Below are positions 50,034 to 61,766 of a DNA stretch of 64,000 bases, piece after piece. Position numbers and translations under genes: made by a program. The DNA is from Trifolium pratense (Eukaryota > Streptophyta > Magnoliopsida > Fabales > Fabaceae), in assembly GCF_020283565.1 (NCBI RefSeq), contig NC_060061.1, positions 33,703,362 to 33,767,361 on the forward strand, written 5' to 3'. Below the pieces are notes generated by a model. The model worked only from the letters and a program-made list of their open reading frames with translations, was not told the DNA's origin and did no database searches. Numbering within the stretch: the stretch's first letter is position 1; every line of letters begins with the position of its first letter.

Positions 50034-52411
50034 ACGTTTCCATTGTGAGATACTACTACTAGTATACTGTATACTATAATTTTGTTCATGTATAGCTAGT
50101 TTAATTTCCATGAAATAATTCATGAAATGATGAATAAGTCATTATTATTACACTTCTTCTACTGAGTATGTGCAACCTTTTATCTGCTTATTTCAATTAA
50201 TCCAATTGTCCATATTTATTCGAACTTTATTTTGACACCAAATTTTTAACGAAGTGCTTATATGTATGTGCGCACTAGTAATAACATCCGTGCATTGTAC
50301 GGAGAACAAATACTAGAATAATAATGTATTTGGATTGGCAAAGACCACAACACATAGCAGCAGGCTGAAGCTACTGATTCCAAAGGAAAATATTCAAACA
50401 CTTTGGATGCATGACATTCGGCAATTGCACCAAATCCTAAAAAGTGAAATTGAATTTGGTTCTATTGTGCATCTCCATTTTTCTTAACCTGGCTAGTTAT
50501 CCCAACTTACTCAATTGATCTTCTTACTCTCAAAACCTCCACTGCATGGAAATCTTCTTTGAATTTGAGTGATTTCATTTATTACTTTTCTTGGTGCTTA
50601 TAAAAAAAAAGTAAAATAAAACTTTGAGTGCACCGGATGAAGTAATAAAATGATGCCCCTTTTAACTTTTTTTACTCAAACAATCTCATGACATCTTCAT
50701 TCATAATAATCGATTGAATACAATTTAAAACACATAAAAGAATTGGTATCTCATAAAAATAGGACCCTCGGCGGTAACCCACCCCGTCTACTCTCAGGGC
50801 TGCCACTAATGGTAGGCTACTTAATCAAATTAATTAAAATCACCCTTCTTATATAGGAAAATACCTACCTTTCTACCAAGGTAATCTCTTTTTCAAAGAA
50901 TTCAAATTTGGTTTCCATGTTGATGTACTTCTAGAATTGGCTCCCACCATTAGCCCCCAACAAAAGAAAAGGAACTTAACCCACAAAACCATGAATGAAA
51001 ATTTGATGCCAATTCAAAGAAAAATTCCTCTAGATTAAAATCAATAAATTTGCCCTTAAAGAAATTCACTTTTAGTCTAGAAACTAATTCAAAAACTTCT
51101 CAATATTAACTTGATACTCCATAAATTCTCCCAATTTCCCTTTTCAAGGAAATTTGTGATTGATGTCATTCACAAAGTATAGTAAATTATAGTACAAAAA
51201 TTCATTTATTTTAAAGCTTTTAAAACTCTCAACCTCTACCGCTTTTTTAAACTAACCCAATAATCCTTCCACTTCAATTAAAAAAAAATATATATAAATA
51301 AAGCGAAAGAATCTCCTTATCTGAATCTCTTTTCCATTGTATTTAGTTGTTGAATTTCCATTTACTAGGACAAACATTGTACTAGTGAATAAGCAAGCAC
51401 TTATCACCTAATCCAAATAATTTGTTCATTTGATTTTGCCAAATCTACTATATATATATATATATATTGTGGCTAAATCTTCATTATCTAGGTCATTTCT
51501 ACATTAGCATAGACTTTATTAGCCCTTTAAAATTATGTGGGTTCAAGGGCAATTTGTAAGTGACAAAGTAGGCCTACCAAATTGGTGATCACCACCCATC
51601 CCATGTGATACACACATACATTAATTGTCTATTGTCCTATTCTTAAACATAGTCCACTTGTCTCGTCTTATCTATAAATTATCTCAGTATCACCAGTGTC
51701 GGGTTTTCCCCCTTCATCTATTAAAGTTTTGCACCTAGCTTCCATGATTAATTAATCAAATCTCTTATGTGTGCAATCTAGCTAACTCCAGGGGAAAAAA
51801 CCAACAAAAGCAATTGAGTTATCACTTTTGCCTTTTGGATCATAAATAACCGATAAACTTGGAAAGAATTGAAAGAAAATACAGGCTACAATTTCAACTA
51901 TAGGTGAATATTTGATGATTTAAATGAACACTAATTAGAATGAAATGTGATTTTTAAGGAATTTGAATCTCTATATTTGTAGTATAAGATTCAATTTTAT
52001 TTTGAAATGTGCCATTGCCGTATAGGCTGGTTGATAGACGACAAATGTATCAATGTATGTAAAGTGTACAATTAAAATCAAGAACACAAGGGACATTGTT
52101 GACATGTGAATTAGGACAAATATGTTGGCTATTGATAGCAATAACACTATTTAGTTATTATGGGTCTTATGTGGACATAACTTGTGGCATAAGTACGTAT
52201 ATAAAAGTAATTTATGATATGTATATAGTATAATATAACTGTACATAACTTTTTTTAGTTTGTACATGACCCTCATTTTTGCCCATACTTTGCACGAGTC
52301 CGAATACTAGTTGTTAAAATATCAGTTTATTATAAAAAATTAAAAACATTATGTAAAAGCGTTTATGCATCGATTTGAAGTGACAAGTACCACATGAAAC
52401 ACATATGTAAG
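50034..52411. other. Intergenic; Helitron-like end and no gene
   Basis: 50287-50316 reads ATCCGTGCATTGTACGGA, ten bases, then CTAG, resembling the Helitron 3' end at 28441-28470 though the palindrome is imperfect and the next base is A. 50760-50815 is a small GC-richer block of unknown origin. The remainder is AT-rich with a short TA tract at 51450-51468. Confidence 0.4.
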
Positions 52412-52833
52412 TGTAAGATCTTGTTCTAAACTAGGTCTAAGTTCAACTCATAGTGAGTTCGACCCACTTTCGCCTCGAGCTCGGCCCAATATGACATTGG
52501 CCCGATGTCGTGCCCTCCTAATCAACGGTCACAAAAGTCAGTCCTTCTATCACAGCCGACATCGAAATGATTGACATTTACAGTCAATCATGACGTTTTA
52601 GCAGGTATCCAGACAAATATTACTGGCGAGAACGACGTATTCGTCTTCACATTTATGGCCTGATCTGCCCTGAGAACCATATAAACCATTTTTAGGTAAC
52701 ATTCTATCTTTAAAACCTTTTACTTCAGGTATAAACTCAGTTGAGCATCAGAGTGTCTGCAAGTACAACCCCCTTTTCCCCACCACCATACTGAAGAGGA
52801 GCACCACCAATCAATCACGTCCGTTCTAATCAG
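52412..52833 (+). mobile_element. Solo LTR-like sequence
   Basis: A G+C-richer block of about 422 bp starting TGTAAGATCTTGTTC and ending CCGTTCTAATCAG, flanked on both sides by the pentamer GTAAG (52407-52411 and 52834-52838), the 5-bp duplication made by LTR elements. TATA-like CATATAAACC lies near 52680. No internal retrotransposon sequence is adjacent, as expected for a solo LTR. The terminal CAG instead of CA leaves the right boundary uncertain by one base. Confidence 0.65.
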
Positions 52834-52838
52834 GTAAG

Positions 52839-53995
52839 ATCATATTTCATATTCAAACCGAATAAAAATGACTAGTTTAACAATATCAATATTGTGAGCT
52901 ATGTACTAGTTTATATGCACAATTTAATTTCTCTTAACCTATCTTCTGTGAAAACATCTAATACATAAGAAAATGTACAACAAATAATGGTTGGATGAGA
53001 TGAGAGTGTTTGATTAAACTTTGAATGACAATGTTTCTATATATTTTCAGGTTGAAAATGTAGACATTGACAAGAGGAGGCAGGGTAAACATGTTACAGG
53101 CCTGACATATGGCCCCGCACCTATGTTGCAGTGCTTGAAGGTATTACCTTGTCTTCACATTCAGGCACATATCCAATGGCCCCAACTCAAAATTTGATGC
53201 ATTTTTTCTCAAGTTTTGGCAATATACATCGACATGAATCGTGGATGTCATTGTCTAGTGACCACAAAATAAGCGACATTTTCAACTGATTTTATTTATT
53301 GAATCTAATTTCAATTTCATGGAGCTTAAAAAAAAAAGGTGAAATTATTAAATAAAATACTACTAGTTATAATTTTATAACTGCGATTAAGAAGTCTCAC
53401 GTCGGATATGAGATGATCTGAGTATAGTGTATATAAATAGAGATACAATATTCTCCTTATAAGTCGGTTTTGTAGGGTTGAGTTACTCAAAACAGCTCAC
53501 CCTACAAATTGAACATAAAAATTCCTAAACAAGAGTCCTAAACAAGGATTATAATGGTTTAATTTTTTCTCTTCATATTAATCTTTAAGACTGACAGAGT
53601 CCTAAAGAAGAGTTTCTCTCAAGTAATTGAACAGATTGAGAAGATAAAATCCTTAGTCTTTGTTGAATATAGGGACAAACATCATCACTGACAAATACAT
53701 GCATGAAACAGTTAGGGAACATTATTAATCATATATTATATTAAGTTATTTGATTAATTGGAAGCAAATAATGATGATAGGGAAATAAGATGGCTCAAAT
53801 ACACGTAGGATATACATTATAGGCTGACATTAATTCATATGTAAATTAATCATGAATTTTTGTTTATCATTTCATAAAAATATAGATGTCAATCGATTTC
53901 AAAACTAGACAAAACATGATGTTGACCCTTATAGACCATTAGGGCCATGTACAATTTATCACCATATGGTTATTAAATGTACATACCCAATATAC
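52839..53995. other. Intergenic; orphan exon-like block and LTR-like block
   Basis: 53051-53140 is a 30-codon open stretch between TTTTCAG and a GTATTA donor, in phase 0 at both ends (includes QGKHVTGLTYGPAPMLQC); I do not recognise the family and see no partner exons. 53385-53530 holds AAGAAGTCTCACGTCGGATA, GTATATAAATAGAG and CCTTATAAGTCGGTTTTGTA, the layout of a small LTR or TRIM-type element. Confidence 0.35.
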
Positions 53996-54040
53996 CAATA
54001 ATACAAAACAGTTAACTTAGGTAGCCAGAAGGTGCCAAAA

Positions 54041-54060
54041 TATATCTTTATATATATAGG
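54041..54060 (+). promoter_or_regulatory. Probable TATA box of the intact GLV/RGF gene
   Basis: TATATCTTTATATATATAGG, about 90 bp before the ATG of the first peptide gene. The sequences on both sides (GGTGCCAAAA upstream, GACCTAAATTAGCATAT downstream) are conserved in the second and third copies, where this short TA stretch is replaced by long (TA)n tracts. Its role as a TATA box is inference from position. Confidence 0.5.
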
Positions 54061-54145
54061 ACCTAAATTAGCATATACATATGGTATATTCATAAGAAGA
54101 AAAAAAGAGCAAATCAAAGAGTACAAGTCTAAATATTATTTCAAG

Positions 54146-54522
54146 ATGGTTGCTACACAAAACAAACACATTCTTGTGATTATTTTTCTCATTTGCTTCT
54201 TCTCAATTCATATTCAAGTTAGAGGTACTTTTGCTTCAAATATCTATATTTAAAAAATATTACAACATTAGATTCAAAATACTATACTCCATTTTTTTTT
54301 TTATTTGGTTAATTAAATTTTCTTACATATTTTTTTTTTTGTTATGCAGCAAGAGTATTAAAAGAAAGAAGCAACCAAAGTGGTGAAGATGCCAACAAAG
54401 CCCAACATAAGGAAGTACATGTTGACATGTTTAAGCTAAAAGAAGGGGAAGAAAAAGGAGATTCTGAAGTTTTTTCCATGGATTATACTCCAGCATCAAG
54501 GAAACCACCGATTCACAATTAA
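54146..54522 (+). CDS. GOLVEN/RGF (CLEL) peptide hormone precursor, intact copy
   Basis: Two exons, 54146-54224 and 54350-54522, with a GT-AG intron of 125 bp in phase 1. Product of 83 residues: a signal peptide (MVATQNKHILVIIFLICFF), a variable charged propeptide from ARVLKERSNQSGEDANK, and a C-terminal 13-mer DYTPASRKPPIHN directly before the stop. DY followed by PPxHN is the diagnostic GLV/RGF/CLEL motif. Family knowledge: the Tyr is sulphated, Pro may be hydroxylated, and the peptide is released into the apoplast to bind RGI/RGFR receptor kinases with SERK co-receptors, controlling root meristem size and gravitropism and, in legumes, nodulation. Two diverged copies follow at 57391 and 59768. 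The in-frame codons upstream of 54146 lack an ATG, so this start is secure. Confidence 0.9.
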
Positions 54523-55635
54523 ATAGTTCACAATTTTTGGTATAATATATGGACAATTTGTACTGAAATTTTATAATACATTGTACGCTATTTTTGATAC
54601 AAAATCATAGAAGAATTTTATTGGTGATCATAGAATTTTCGATACTTGAATAGACGATCCTATCATTCTAAGATTATGTTTCTCCTCATCAAAAGATCAA
54701 TTACTTTCAAAGAATAAGTTAAAGATAAGTTTGATAAACTCATCGAGGTATAGAAAATGATTTTTTTTAGACACAAACCAAGTTAACTCATATTATTCTT
54801 CAAAGAGTTCAAGATATAAGGGATGATAACAATTATTCAATTAATGTGCGGAGAGCATAAGATATAGGTCCTATAAATAAATAGCACCATATTTCAACTA
54901 AATGATTTAGCGATGTAGCACATCATCTACAATATGAGAATGTGTATAAAATAATCCATTGGTAATTTTGAACTGATGTTGAACTGAAGAGAATGTGTAT
55001 AAAATAATTCATTGGTAATTAAAACGCCAAGCCCTTTCTGCGTACGATGAGTGGCGGAATCGGGAAAAAAAATTTAGGGTGGGCCGCGAAATAAGTAAAA
55101 ATTTGATCATAATTTTTTTTAGGCAAAATAGGACCAAAGTGTTATAAAAAGAATAAGATAACGGATTAAAGTGTTATAAAAAAATGATAAATGATCAAAG
55201 TATTACAAAAAAAAGATAAAGGATCTGCAAAATAATTTTGTCAAAAAATTTAAATCAATACTTTTTTTTTGACACAAAATCCATATTTTATTAAAATATA
55301 TATTTGCTTTAGTGGTTCGAAACAATGTTTGGGTCCCTAAAGGTGTGGGTTCAAACCATGAAAATTAAAAATGATTTTTTTAAAAGAAAAAGGACAAAAT
55401 GCAAGAAAAATGCAGCTTTGAGGATAGAACCCGCATCCTCAGTATGTAGAAGCAGGATATTACCAAGTTATCAACCGAGCTACCTTTTTAAGGGAGTCGA
55501 GGAACTCCCTTACGAATGCTTGGTTTTGTATAATTTGGGTATAAATTCAATTGTTCCTATTGACACTCTTTTATCGTTCGGTTTTTATTCTTTATTTTAA
55601 TACTGATCACATTAGAATAAACTCTAAGGAAATTA
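54523..55635. other. Intergenic between peptide gene 1 and the Harbinger-like MITE
   Basis: 3' UTR of peptide gene 1, then AT-rich DNA with repeats of TAAAGTGTTATAAAAA near 55130-55220. A minus-strand tRNA-like phrase (GCTCGGTTGATAAC and GGGTTCTATCCTC at about 55425-55485) looks like a tRNA relic with poor spacing. No gene. Confidence 0.35.
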
Positions 55636-56556
55636 GGGCCCGTTTGGTGCACAGGATAAGAGACAGGATAGGATAACTATATCATATCCTGTCTCAATCC
55701 AGTGTTTGGTGACACAACAGGATATGATAAGTTAATCCTGAAGCTTATCCTATCCTGTTTCTCTAGTTAAAATCCTTATCCTGAATTTGAGCTGGGTTAC
55801 CAGCAGGATATGATAAGAAAAAAAAATCGTTGATTTATTCTATAAAATATATTTTAAAATAAAAAATTGAAAATTAATAAAATAATTTGATAGTAAATTA
55901 ATAATAAAATAATTAATTTTTAAATATATATGTGATTTTCTCACAAGGGTAATTTTGTAATTTATATAATCTAAAAAATCAAAATTCTCCTAAAATTACA
56001 ATATTTTAAATTAAAATAATTATTAAAAAATTGCAAAATAAGAATATTAATTTAAATTTAATAACAACTTAAATATAATTCTTTTGCAATGGTAGTTTTA
56101 TTATTTACATATATCATATATTTATTTAGCTTATCTAACATGTATAATTGAGTTATTAATTTGATCATGATTCATATAAAAAACTTAATTTGTTTATTTT
56201 CTCATGATTTGTATTTAAAATTTAAAGTTATTTGATTACTTTTTCTTTTTGTACAATTACTTATTTATATTTATATTTATAAAATTCAAAGTATTACAAT
56301 ATAATTTTTAACAAATAACAATTGTTTTACGAGGGTAATTTTGTCATTTAAATATGTTATGTATCTTATCATATTGGTATGAACAAATATGTATTAAAAA
56401 TATGATATAATAGTTATCATGTTTGTTATCCTGTGTGCACCAAACACAGGATAGGATAACTGAGGATAACTGTTATCCTGCTGATATCCTATCCTATCAC
56501 TATCCTGTTGTATATCCTATCCTGTCACTATCCTATCATGCGCACTAAACGGGCCC
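55636..56556. mobile_element. PIF/Harbinger-like (Tourist-type) MITE
   Basis: 921 bp with ends GGGCCCGTTTGGTGCACAGG and, reverse-complemented, GGGCCCGTTTAGTGCGCATG, flanked by TTA on both sides (55633-55635 and 56557-56559). Many ACAGGATA/TATCCTGT words are arrayed near both ends. The 3-bp TTA duplication and GGGCC-type ends fit the PIF/Harbinger superfamily. Confidence 0.9.
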
Positions 56557-56559
56557 TTA

Positions 56560-57061
56560 GTGGATATCGGATAGGAAACGAAACTAATTATCCCGAACGA
56601 AGGACAGTGTGCTAAGGTCCAACATGAGACCATTAAATTCAGTATCTGAGGTCTTAGTATATGATTAAAGCTTAGTCAAAATGATAAATTCAACCTAAAG
56701 TCAGAGTTAGGACTAGTTTGAGGCACACATGACATCTTGCGACACATTGAGCCTTAAGGGTAAGGATACCTAAGTTTAAACGAAAAAGTGAAACCGACTG
56801 GGGTGAGGATATTTAAGCAGAGTAAGGCAACCTAAATTAGGCTCTGACCAATTTTTAATAGAAATAGGGAACGAGTGCTTCTAAACCTATTTTATAAGAC
56901 TAATCCTGATAGAGGGGAACAAGAGAATTAACCACCAAGTAGGAGTAAGGGAGGAATTCGAAAACACTTAACCACCCCGCATGGACACACACACACCTTT
57001 ACTTTATTTTTCAGTCATTTACTTTCCTGCAATTCACTTTTACCCGCACAACTATCTCTAA
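56560..57061. other. Intergenic, nothing recognised
   Basis: Slightly higher G+C than surroundings, perhaps retrotransposon-derived, but no frame or repeat end can be identified. Confidence 0.3.
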
Positions 57062-57185
57062 ACAACTAGTAATTTTGGCACAATCCCTGTGGAGAACGAT
57101 AACTTATCACTTTATTACTTGGTTGCAATTCTGTGCACTTTAGTAAAATCACCAATTAACTAGGTAGCTATAGATGCTGCCAAAA

Positions 57186-57302
<117 letters not shown>

Positions 57303-57390
57303 CCTAAAGTTAGCATATCCATATAGTATATTAAAGATAAGAGGAAAAAAAATCATAGAGCTAGAACATGCAAGTCTATATTGTTTTAAG

Positions 57391-57763
57391 ATGGTTACAA
57401 AAAACAAAAGTTTTCTTGTGATTTTTGTGTTACTCTGTTCTTCTCAATCTATATTCAAGTTAGAGGTATTTTTTGATTCAAATGTCCATAGCTAAAAAAA
57501 TATTAGAACATTGGATTTCGAATATTTAATTGTTGTTATTTCCTTTTAGTTTGTATTACATTTATTTATTTTTTTATGCAGCAAGAGTATTAAAAGAAAG
57601 AAGCAACCAAAGTAACGAAGATGCCAACAAAGCTCAAGAACATAGTGAAGTACATGCTAAAATGTTTAAGATAAAAGAAGGGGAAGATAATTTGGATTAT
57701 GGATTTTTCTCCATAGATTATGCTCCAATATCAGCCGAACCGCTGAGTCACAATAATTAGGCA
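57391..57763 (+). pseudogene. GOLVEN/RGF precursor, copy 2, frameshifted in exon 1
   Basis: Same two-exon plan: exon 1 57391-57465, exon 2 57582-57763. Exon 2 is open and ends DYAPISAEPLSHNN then TAG, a variant of the GLV motif with PLSHN in place of PPxHN and one additional Asn. Exon 1 has 75 nt instead of 79: one codon is absent near the start, and a single base is missing around 57433-57440 (CTCTGTTCTTC against CTCTACTTCTTC in copy 3). The frame at the donor is therefore phase 0, not phase 1, and splicing to the conserved acceptor gives QEY then a stop. As read, no secreted peptide could be made, unless another splice site is used or the base is an assembly error. Confidence 0.8.
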
Positions 57764-58248
57764 GGTTATGGGCGCGTTAGAGGACCGACTGCATAGAACC
57801 CCAAATTCTAGGCATCAAAACAATTTATACAATAATATAAATACGATTTAAATAAGATTTTAGTTCTACCAATTATTGTGTTTTTATGTTTAAGTCATAT
57901 TAAGTTTTTTTTTGCTTGGACTCAGTTTCTCAAAATTCAAAAGATGTTATTCTTTTAGTCTCTCTCGTCAATTTAAATCAAGTTTTATGATTTTGAGAGT
58001 TCTCTTAATACATTTCATTATTTTTTTAATACACACACATTTCTTCTAAAATATTATTGTTGCATCTACAGGAGTTTTTTATAATTAAACTTGTTAAACC
58101 ATTATTTGTATTTCTATAACACTATGATTCTTAATGTATTGCTATAACACTGAATATTTCAATGTAATACTACCAATTATATAGATTTATGTTATTCTCA
58201 TTTTTAGTAAAATCACCGGTTAACTAGGTAGCTATAGATGCTGCCAAA
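57764..58248. repeat. Copy 2 downstream flank with orphan promoter segment
   Basis: 57764-58090 is duplicated after copy 3 (60151-60490). 58110-58248 repeats the upstream flank of copy 3 (59480-59613: TGTATTGCTATAACAYTGAA through GTAGCTATAGATGCTGCCAAAAT), but no TA tract or gene follows it. Confidence 0.8.
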
Positions 58249-59459
58249 ATTATACTGAAATAAAGAAAAATAAGGGTCTAAGCTCAAAAAGAAAAATTAT
58301 ACTGAAATAAAGCTAGAGGTTGCAAACATCTGTTAACAATATATGCCTAAAAGCACTCGGATAATAAGAAAAACAAAACTAGAGATCAAGGAACAACCAT
58401 ATTGGCTAATGTATTTGCCAGCTAATTAGTTTTATGCTATCTTCCCAATCTAACTTCAACATACGACGAATCTTCTTAACAAGTGATCTCCTACGGTCTA
58501 TAGGGATACAAAAACCAATATTTTTTTAAGTGTAAACTGAATATCCTTCGCACGCAACTTCAGAGATTAATCTTTCGCGTCTTGTGAGACTCAAATGGAT
58601 GACAAACTCTCCCTAAAAGTTCTAACGTTATTGTATAACCAACAAGGCCTTAACACTATATTTCACTTTTACCCGCACAACTATCTCTAAACAACAAAGC
58701 GAATGCAAAACTATTCCTAACTGAAACTAGTAATTCTGGCACAATCCCTGTGAAGAACGATAACTTATCACTTTATTACTTGGTTGCGATTCTGTGCACT
58801 TGCAAAGTCACCATCAATAATAAAAATACCTGAGTTATATTAGTAATTTCCCAATATATTATGAGCAAGAATTGAGCTCAATACTTTTAAAACACTCAAC
58901 TCTCATAACACAAAAAAATTGTGTTAGTGAACTGAGGCGTTAAAAAATGATAGTCTCAATGGTGAAAGTTCAGCTGGTAGAGCTCACGGTTGATGATCAT
59001 TGGTGTGATTCCTCCGTTTGGAGGGGAAAAGTACCTGCTAAAATGTTAACACTCCGACGCTCAAGTCAATATTTGAATGAGGTAAAGAAATGCTAAATTG
59101 GAGGCGCATATATCATACATTGAAATTTGTGTATGAATGCTTATATAAAAGAATATTAGAGTTTAATTGTAGTAGGGCCCCCCCATGTGTAGAGGATCAG
59201 CCACACATATAATCCGGAGTGTCCAGCTGGGATAGCTTACAAACATATGCGGTGACTTTATGTGGTCGCCTTATAAATTTTGCAATTTTATCCATGCTAA
59301 CACTAGTATGAGAGAAGTCAAAAATAGATAAATATCGACGGATATTTAAATGTAATAAATATTTTCCAACTATTAAATAGTAACAATAATAATAATAATA
59401 ATAAAAATAATATTCAATGTATCCTTGTAAAACAATAATATTTCAATGTATAATTCTTT
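58249..59459. other. Intergenic with duplicated retroelement-like terminus
   Basis: 58724-58801 (TCTGGCACAATCCCTGTGAA, then TTGGTTGCGATTCTGTGCAC) is a copy of 57065-57140, upstream of peptide copy 2; such sequence resembles LTR-retrotransposon-associated DNA. 58960-59050 has a tRNA-like phrase (AAAGTTCAGCTGGTAGAGCT) without a proper box B. No gene. Confidence 0.4.
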
Positions 59460-59623
59460 TTTGTGTACATATTCGATGTAATATTACTATAATTCTCAAT
59501 GTATTGCTATAACATTGAATATTTCAATGTAATATTACCAGTTACATAAATTTTATGTTATTCTCATTTTTAGTAAAATCACCAATTAACTAGGTAGCTA
59601 AGATGCTGCCAAAATGCGTGTAC

Positions 59624-59624
<1 letters not shown>

Positions 59625-59677
<53 letters not shown>
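59625..59677. repeat. (TA)n microsatellite in the promoter of peptide copy 3
   Basis: About 26 TA units, at the same position relative to the start codon (about 91 bp) as the tract before copy 2. Confidence 0.97.
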
Positions 59678-59679
<2 letters not shown>

Positions 59680-59767
59680 CCTAAAGTTAGCATATCCATA
59701 TAGTATATTCAAGACAAGAGGAAAAAATATCATAGAGCTAGAACGTGCAAGTCTATATTGTTTTAAG

Positions 59768-60182
59768 ATGGTTGCTACACAAAACAAATGCTTTCTTGTG
59801 ATTTTTGTGTTCCTCTACTTCTTCTCAATCCATATTCAAGTTAGAGGTATTTTTTGCTTCAAATGTCCATAGCTAAAAAAATATTAGAACATTGGATTTC
59901 GAATATTTAATTGTTGTTATTTCCTTGTTAATTAGTTTGTATTAAGTTTATTTATTTTTTTATGCAGCAAGAGTATTAAAAGAATGAAGCAACCAAAGTA
60001 GCGAAGATGCCAACAATGCACAAGAACATAGTGAAGTACATGCTGATATGTTTAAGATAAAAGAAGGGGAAGATAATTTGGATTCTGGATTTTTCTCCAT
60101 AGATTATGCTCCAATATCAGCCGAACCGCCGAGTCACAATAATTGGGCAGGTTATGGGCGCGTTAGAGGACCGACTGCATAG
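59768..60182 (+). pseudogene. GOLVEN/RGF precursor, copy 3, nonsense and stop-loss
   Basis: Exon 1 59768-59846 (79 nt, intact signal peptide MVATQNKCFLVIFVFLYFF) and exon 2 from 59968. In exon 2 the codon AGA of copies 1 and 2 is TGA at 59985-59987, giving a stop right after ARVLKE. Beyond it the frame stays open to a motif DYAPISAEPPSHNN, but the terminal TAG of copy 2 is TGG, so the frame runs on to TAG at 60180-60182. The copy therefore has two lesions affecting the peptide. Its mature motif retains the PP and HN residues better than copy 2. Confidence 0.85.
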
Positions 60183-60609
60183 AAACCCAAATTCTAGGCA
60201 TCAAAACAATTTATACAATAAATGAATACGATTTAAATAAGATTTTAGTTCTACCAGTTATTGTGTTTATATGTTTAAGTCATATTAAGTTTTTTTTGCT
60301 TGAACTCGGTTTCTCAAAATTCAAAAGATGTTATTCTTTTAGTCTCTCCCGTCAATTTAAATCAAGTTTTATAATTTTGAGAGTTCTCTTAATACATTTC
60401 ATTATTTTTTTTTAATACACACGTATTTCTTCTAAAATATTATTGTTGCATCTACATGAGTTTTTTTTTATAATTATACTTGTTAAACCATTATTTGTAT
60501 TGTGATCACCGTCGTTCCGTGATCAAAATAAATTCAAAATAATAGTAGTACAAGGTGATTAACCTTGGTCGTTCTCAAGGACTCGCAATCAGTTTAACAA
60601 TATTAGAAC
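60183..60609. other. Downstream flank of copy 3
   Basis: Duplicate of the copy 2 flank up to about 60490, then a break at CATTATTTGTATTGTGATCAC. 60545-60600 (GGTGATTAACCTTGGTCGTTC, GGACTCGCAATCAGTTTAAC) looks like retroelement terminal sequence on the minus strand. Confidence 0.4.
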
Positions 60610-61696
60610 TGTTGGAACAAAATTGATTTAAAAATGTTAGCCCGTAAATCTATAAAGGTTTTGATGATAACAAAGTATTAATAAACAATTGGAAGGACTA
60701 AAAATTTATTTTAAGTGCGCAGATATAAGCTCTGAATGAAGCTCAGAGGATGTGAATTCAGAAGTTCACAAGCGCTCAGAAGATGTTGGACTTCAGAAGT
60801 TACAACCTTCAGATGATGAAGTCTTCAGAACTTCTTGAGTGACTAAAGTTTCATCAACCTCTGAAGATTTCTTTGAAAGCTGTAAAGATTCCCTTTGCAA
60901 GTCAACTCTTCTACCAATGAAGAAAAGGACCTTTCAAGCCTGATCAGTTCAGCTACTCTCGTTTTGTCTGTCCTAACTTGAGAACGTGGGTCTTCAGACC
61001 TGTTAGCTGAATAAGGAAAGTCCACTCTGCAGTAGTCAAAGTATCTGAAACTCTTACTCAGTTTAGATACAAACAAACTGCATCAAGACAGACTGCTTGA
61101 AGACAAAAGATTATCAACTCCAACGGTTCTTTTTGCAACGACTCTTTTCTGGTGGTATATATACTAGAAGGATCAGCTGCATTATAAAAACAACAATTAT
61201 TAAGGATTGAACGTGCGCTGAACAAACTCTGAATTCTGTATACAAGCTCTGAACCTCTTATCAAGTGTTTTTGCACTTTAGTCAAATACTCTGTACTCTT
61301 TGTATTTGCTCTCTTTAGGTTCATCTAAGAGCATTTGTATATTTTCATATACTTTACTATTACTTGAGGAAACTTAAGCTTGTGTGCTTAAGTGTGAAGT
61401 CTTAAGCTTGTGTGCTTGAGCATTGTTGTGAAGTCTCTTGCTTGTGTGCTTGAGCAGGTGTAATCTTGTGTGATTATAGTGAAATCCCTTGGAAGTGCAA
61501 GGGGACTGGACTACTCTCGTTTTGTGAGAGGAACCAGTATAAATTGCTTGTGTGATCTCTCTCTCTCTCTCTCTCTTAACTTGTTTTATTGTGTTATTTA
61601 TCCGCTGCTGTTGTAGTTAAGTTAAGAACTTGAAAAAGGTTTAAACTTGACTAAAACACAATTCAACCCCCCCCTTCTTGTGTTTTCACACCTTCA
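60610..61696 (+). repeat. 5' LTR of the SIRE-like element
   Basis: Starts TGTTGGAACAAAATTGATTT and ends TTCACACCTTCA next to the primer site; about 1.09 kb. TATA-like GGTATATATACTAG is at 61154-61167, followed within the LTR by AAGCTTGTGTGCTTGAG-type repeats (61376-61460) and a (CT)n tract at 61557-61576. Confidence 0.8.
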
Positions 61697-61766
61697 ATTG
61701 GTATCTAGAGCTCTGGTCTGTTACTTTCACTTAACAGTGAGACAGTAAAGATCTTGTGAGAACACT

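Noticed and set aside
52820..52840. CAG|GTAAGA as a splice donor of an exon joined to 53051
   Set aside because: GTAAG is better explained as the right-hand target duplication of the solo LTR, since the same pentamer precedes 52412.
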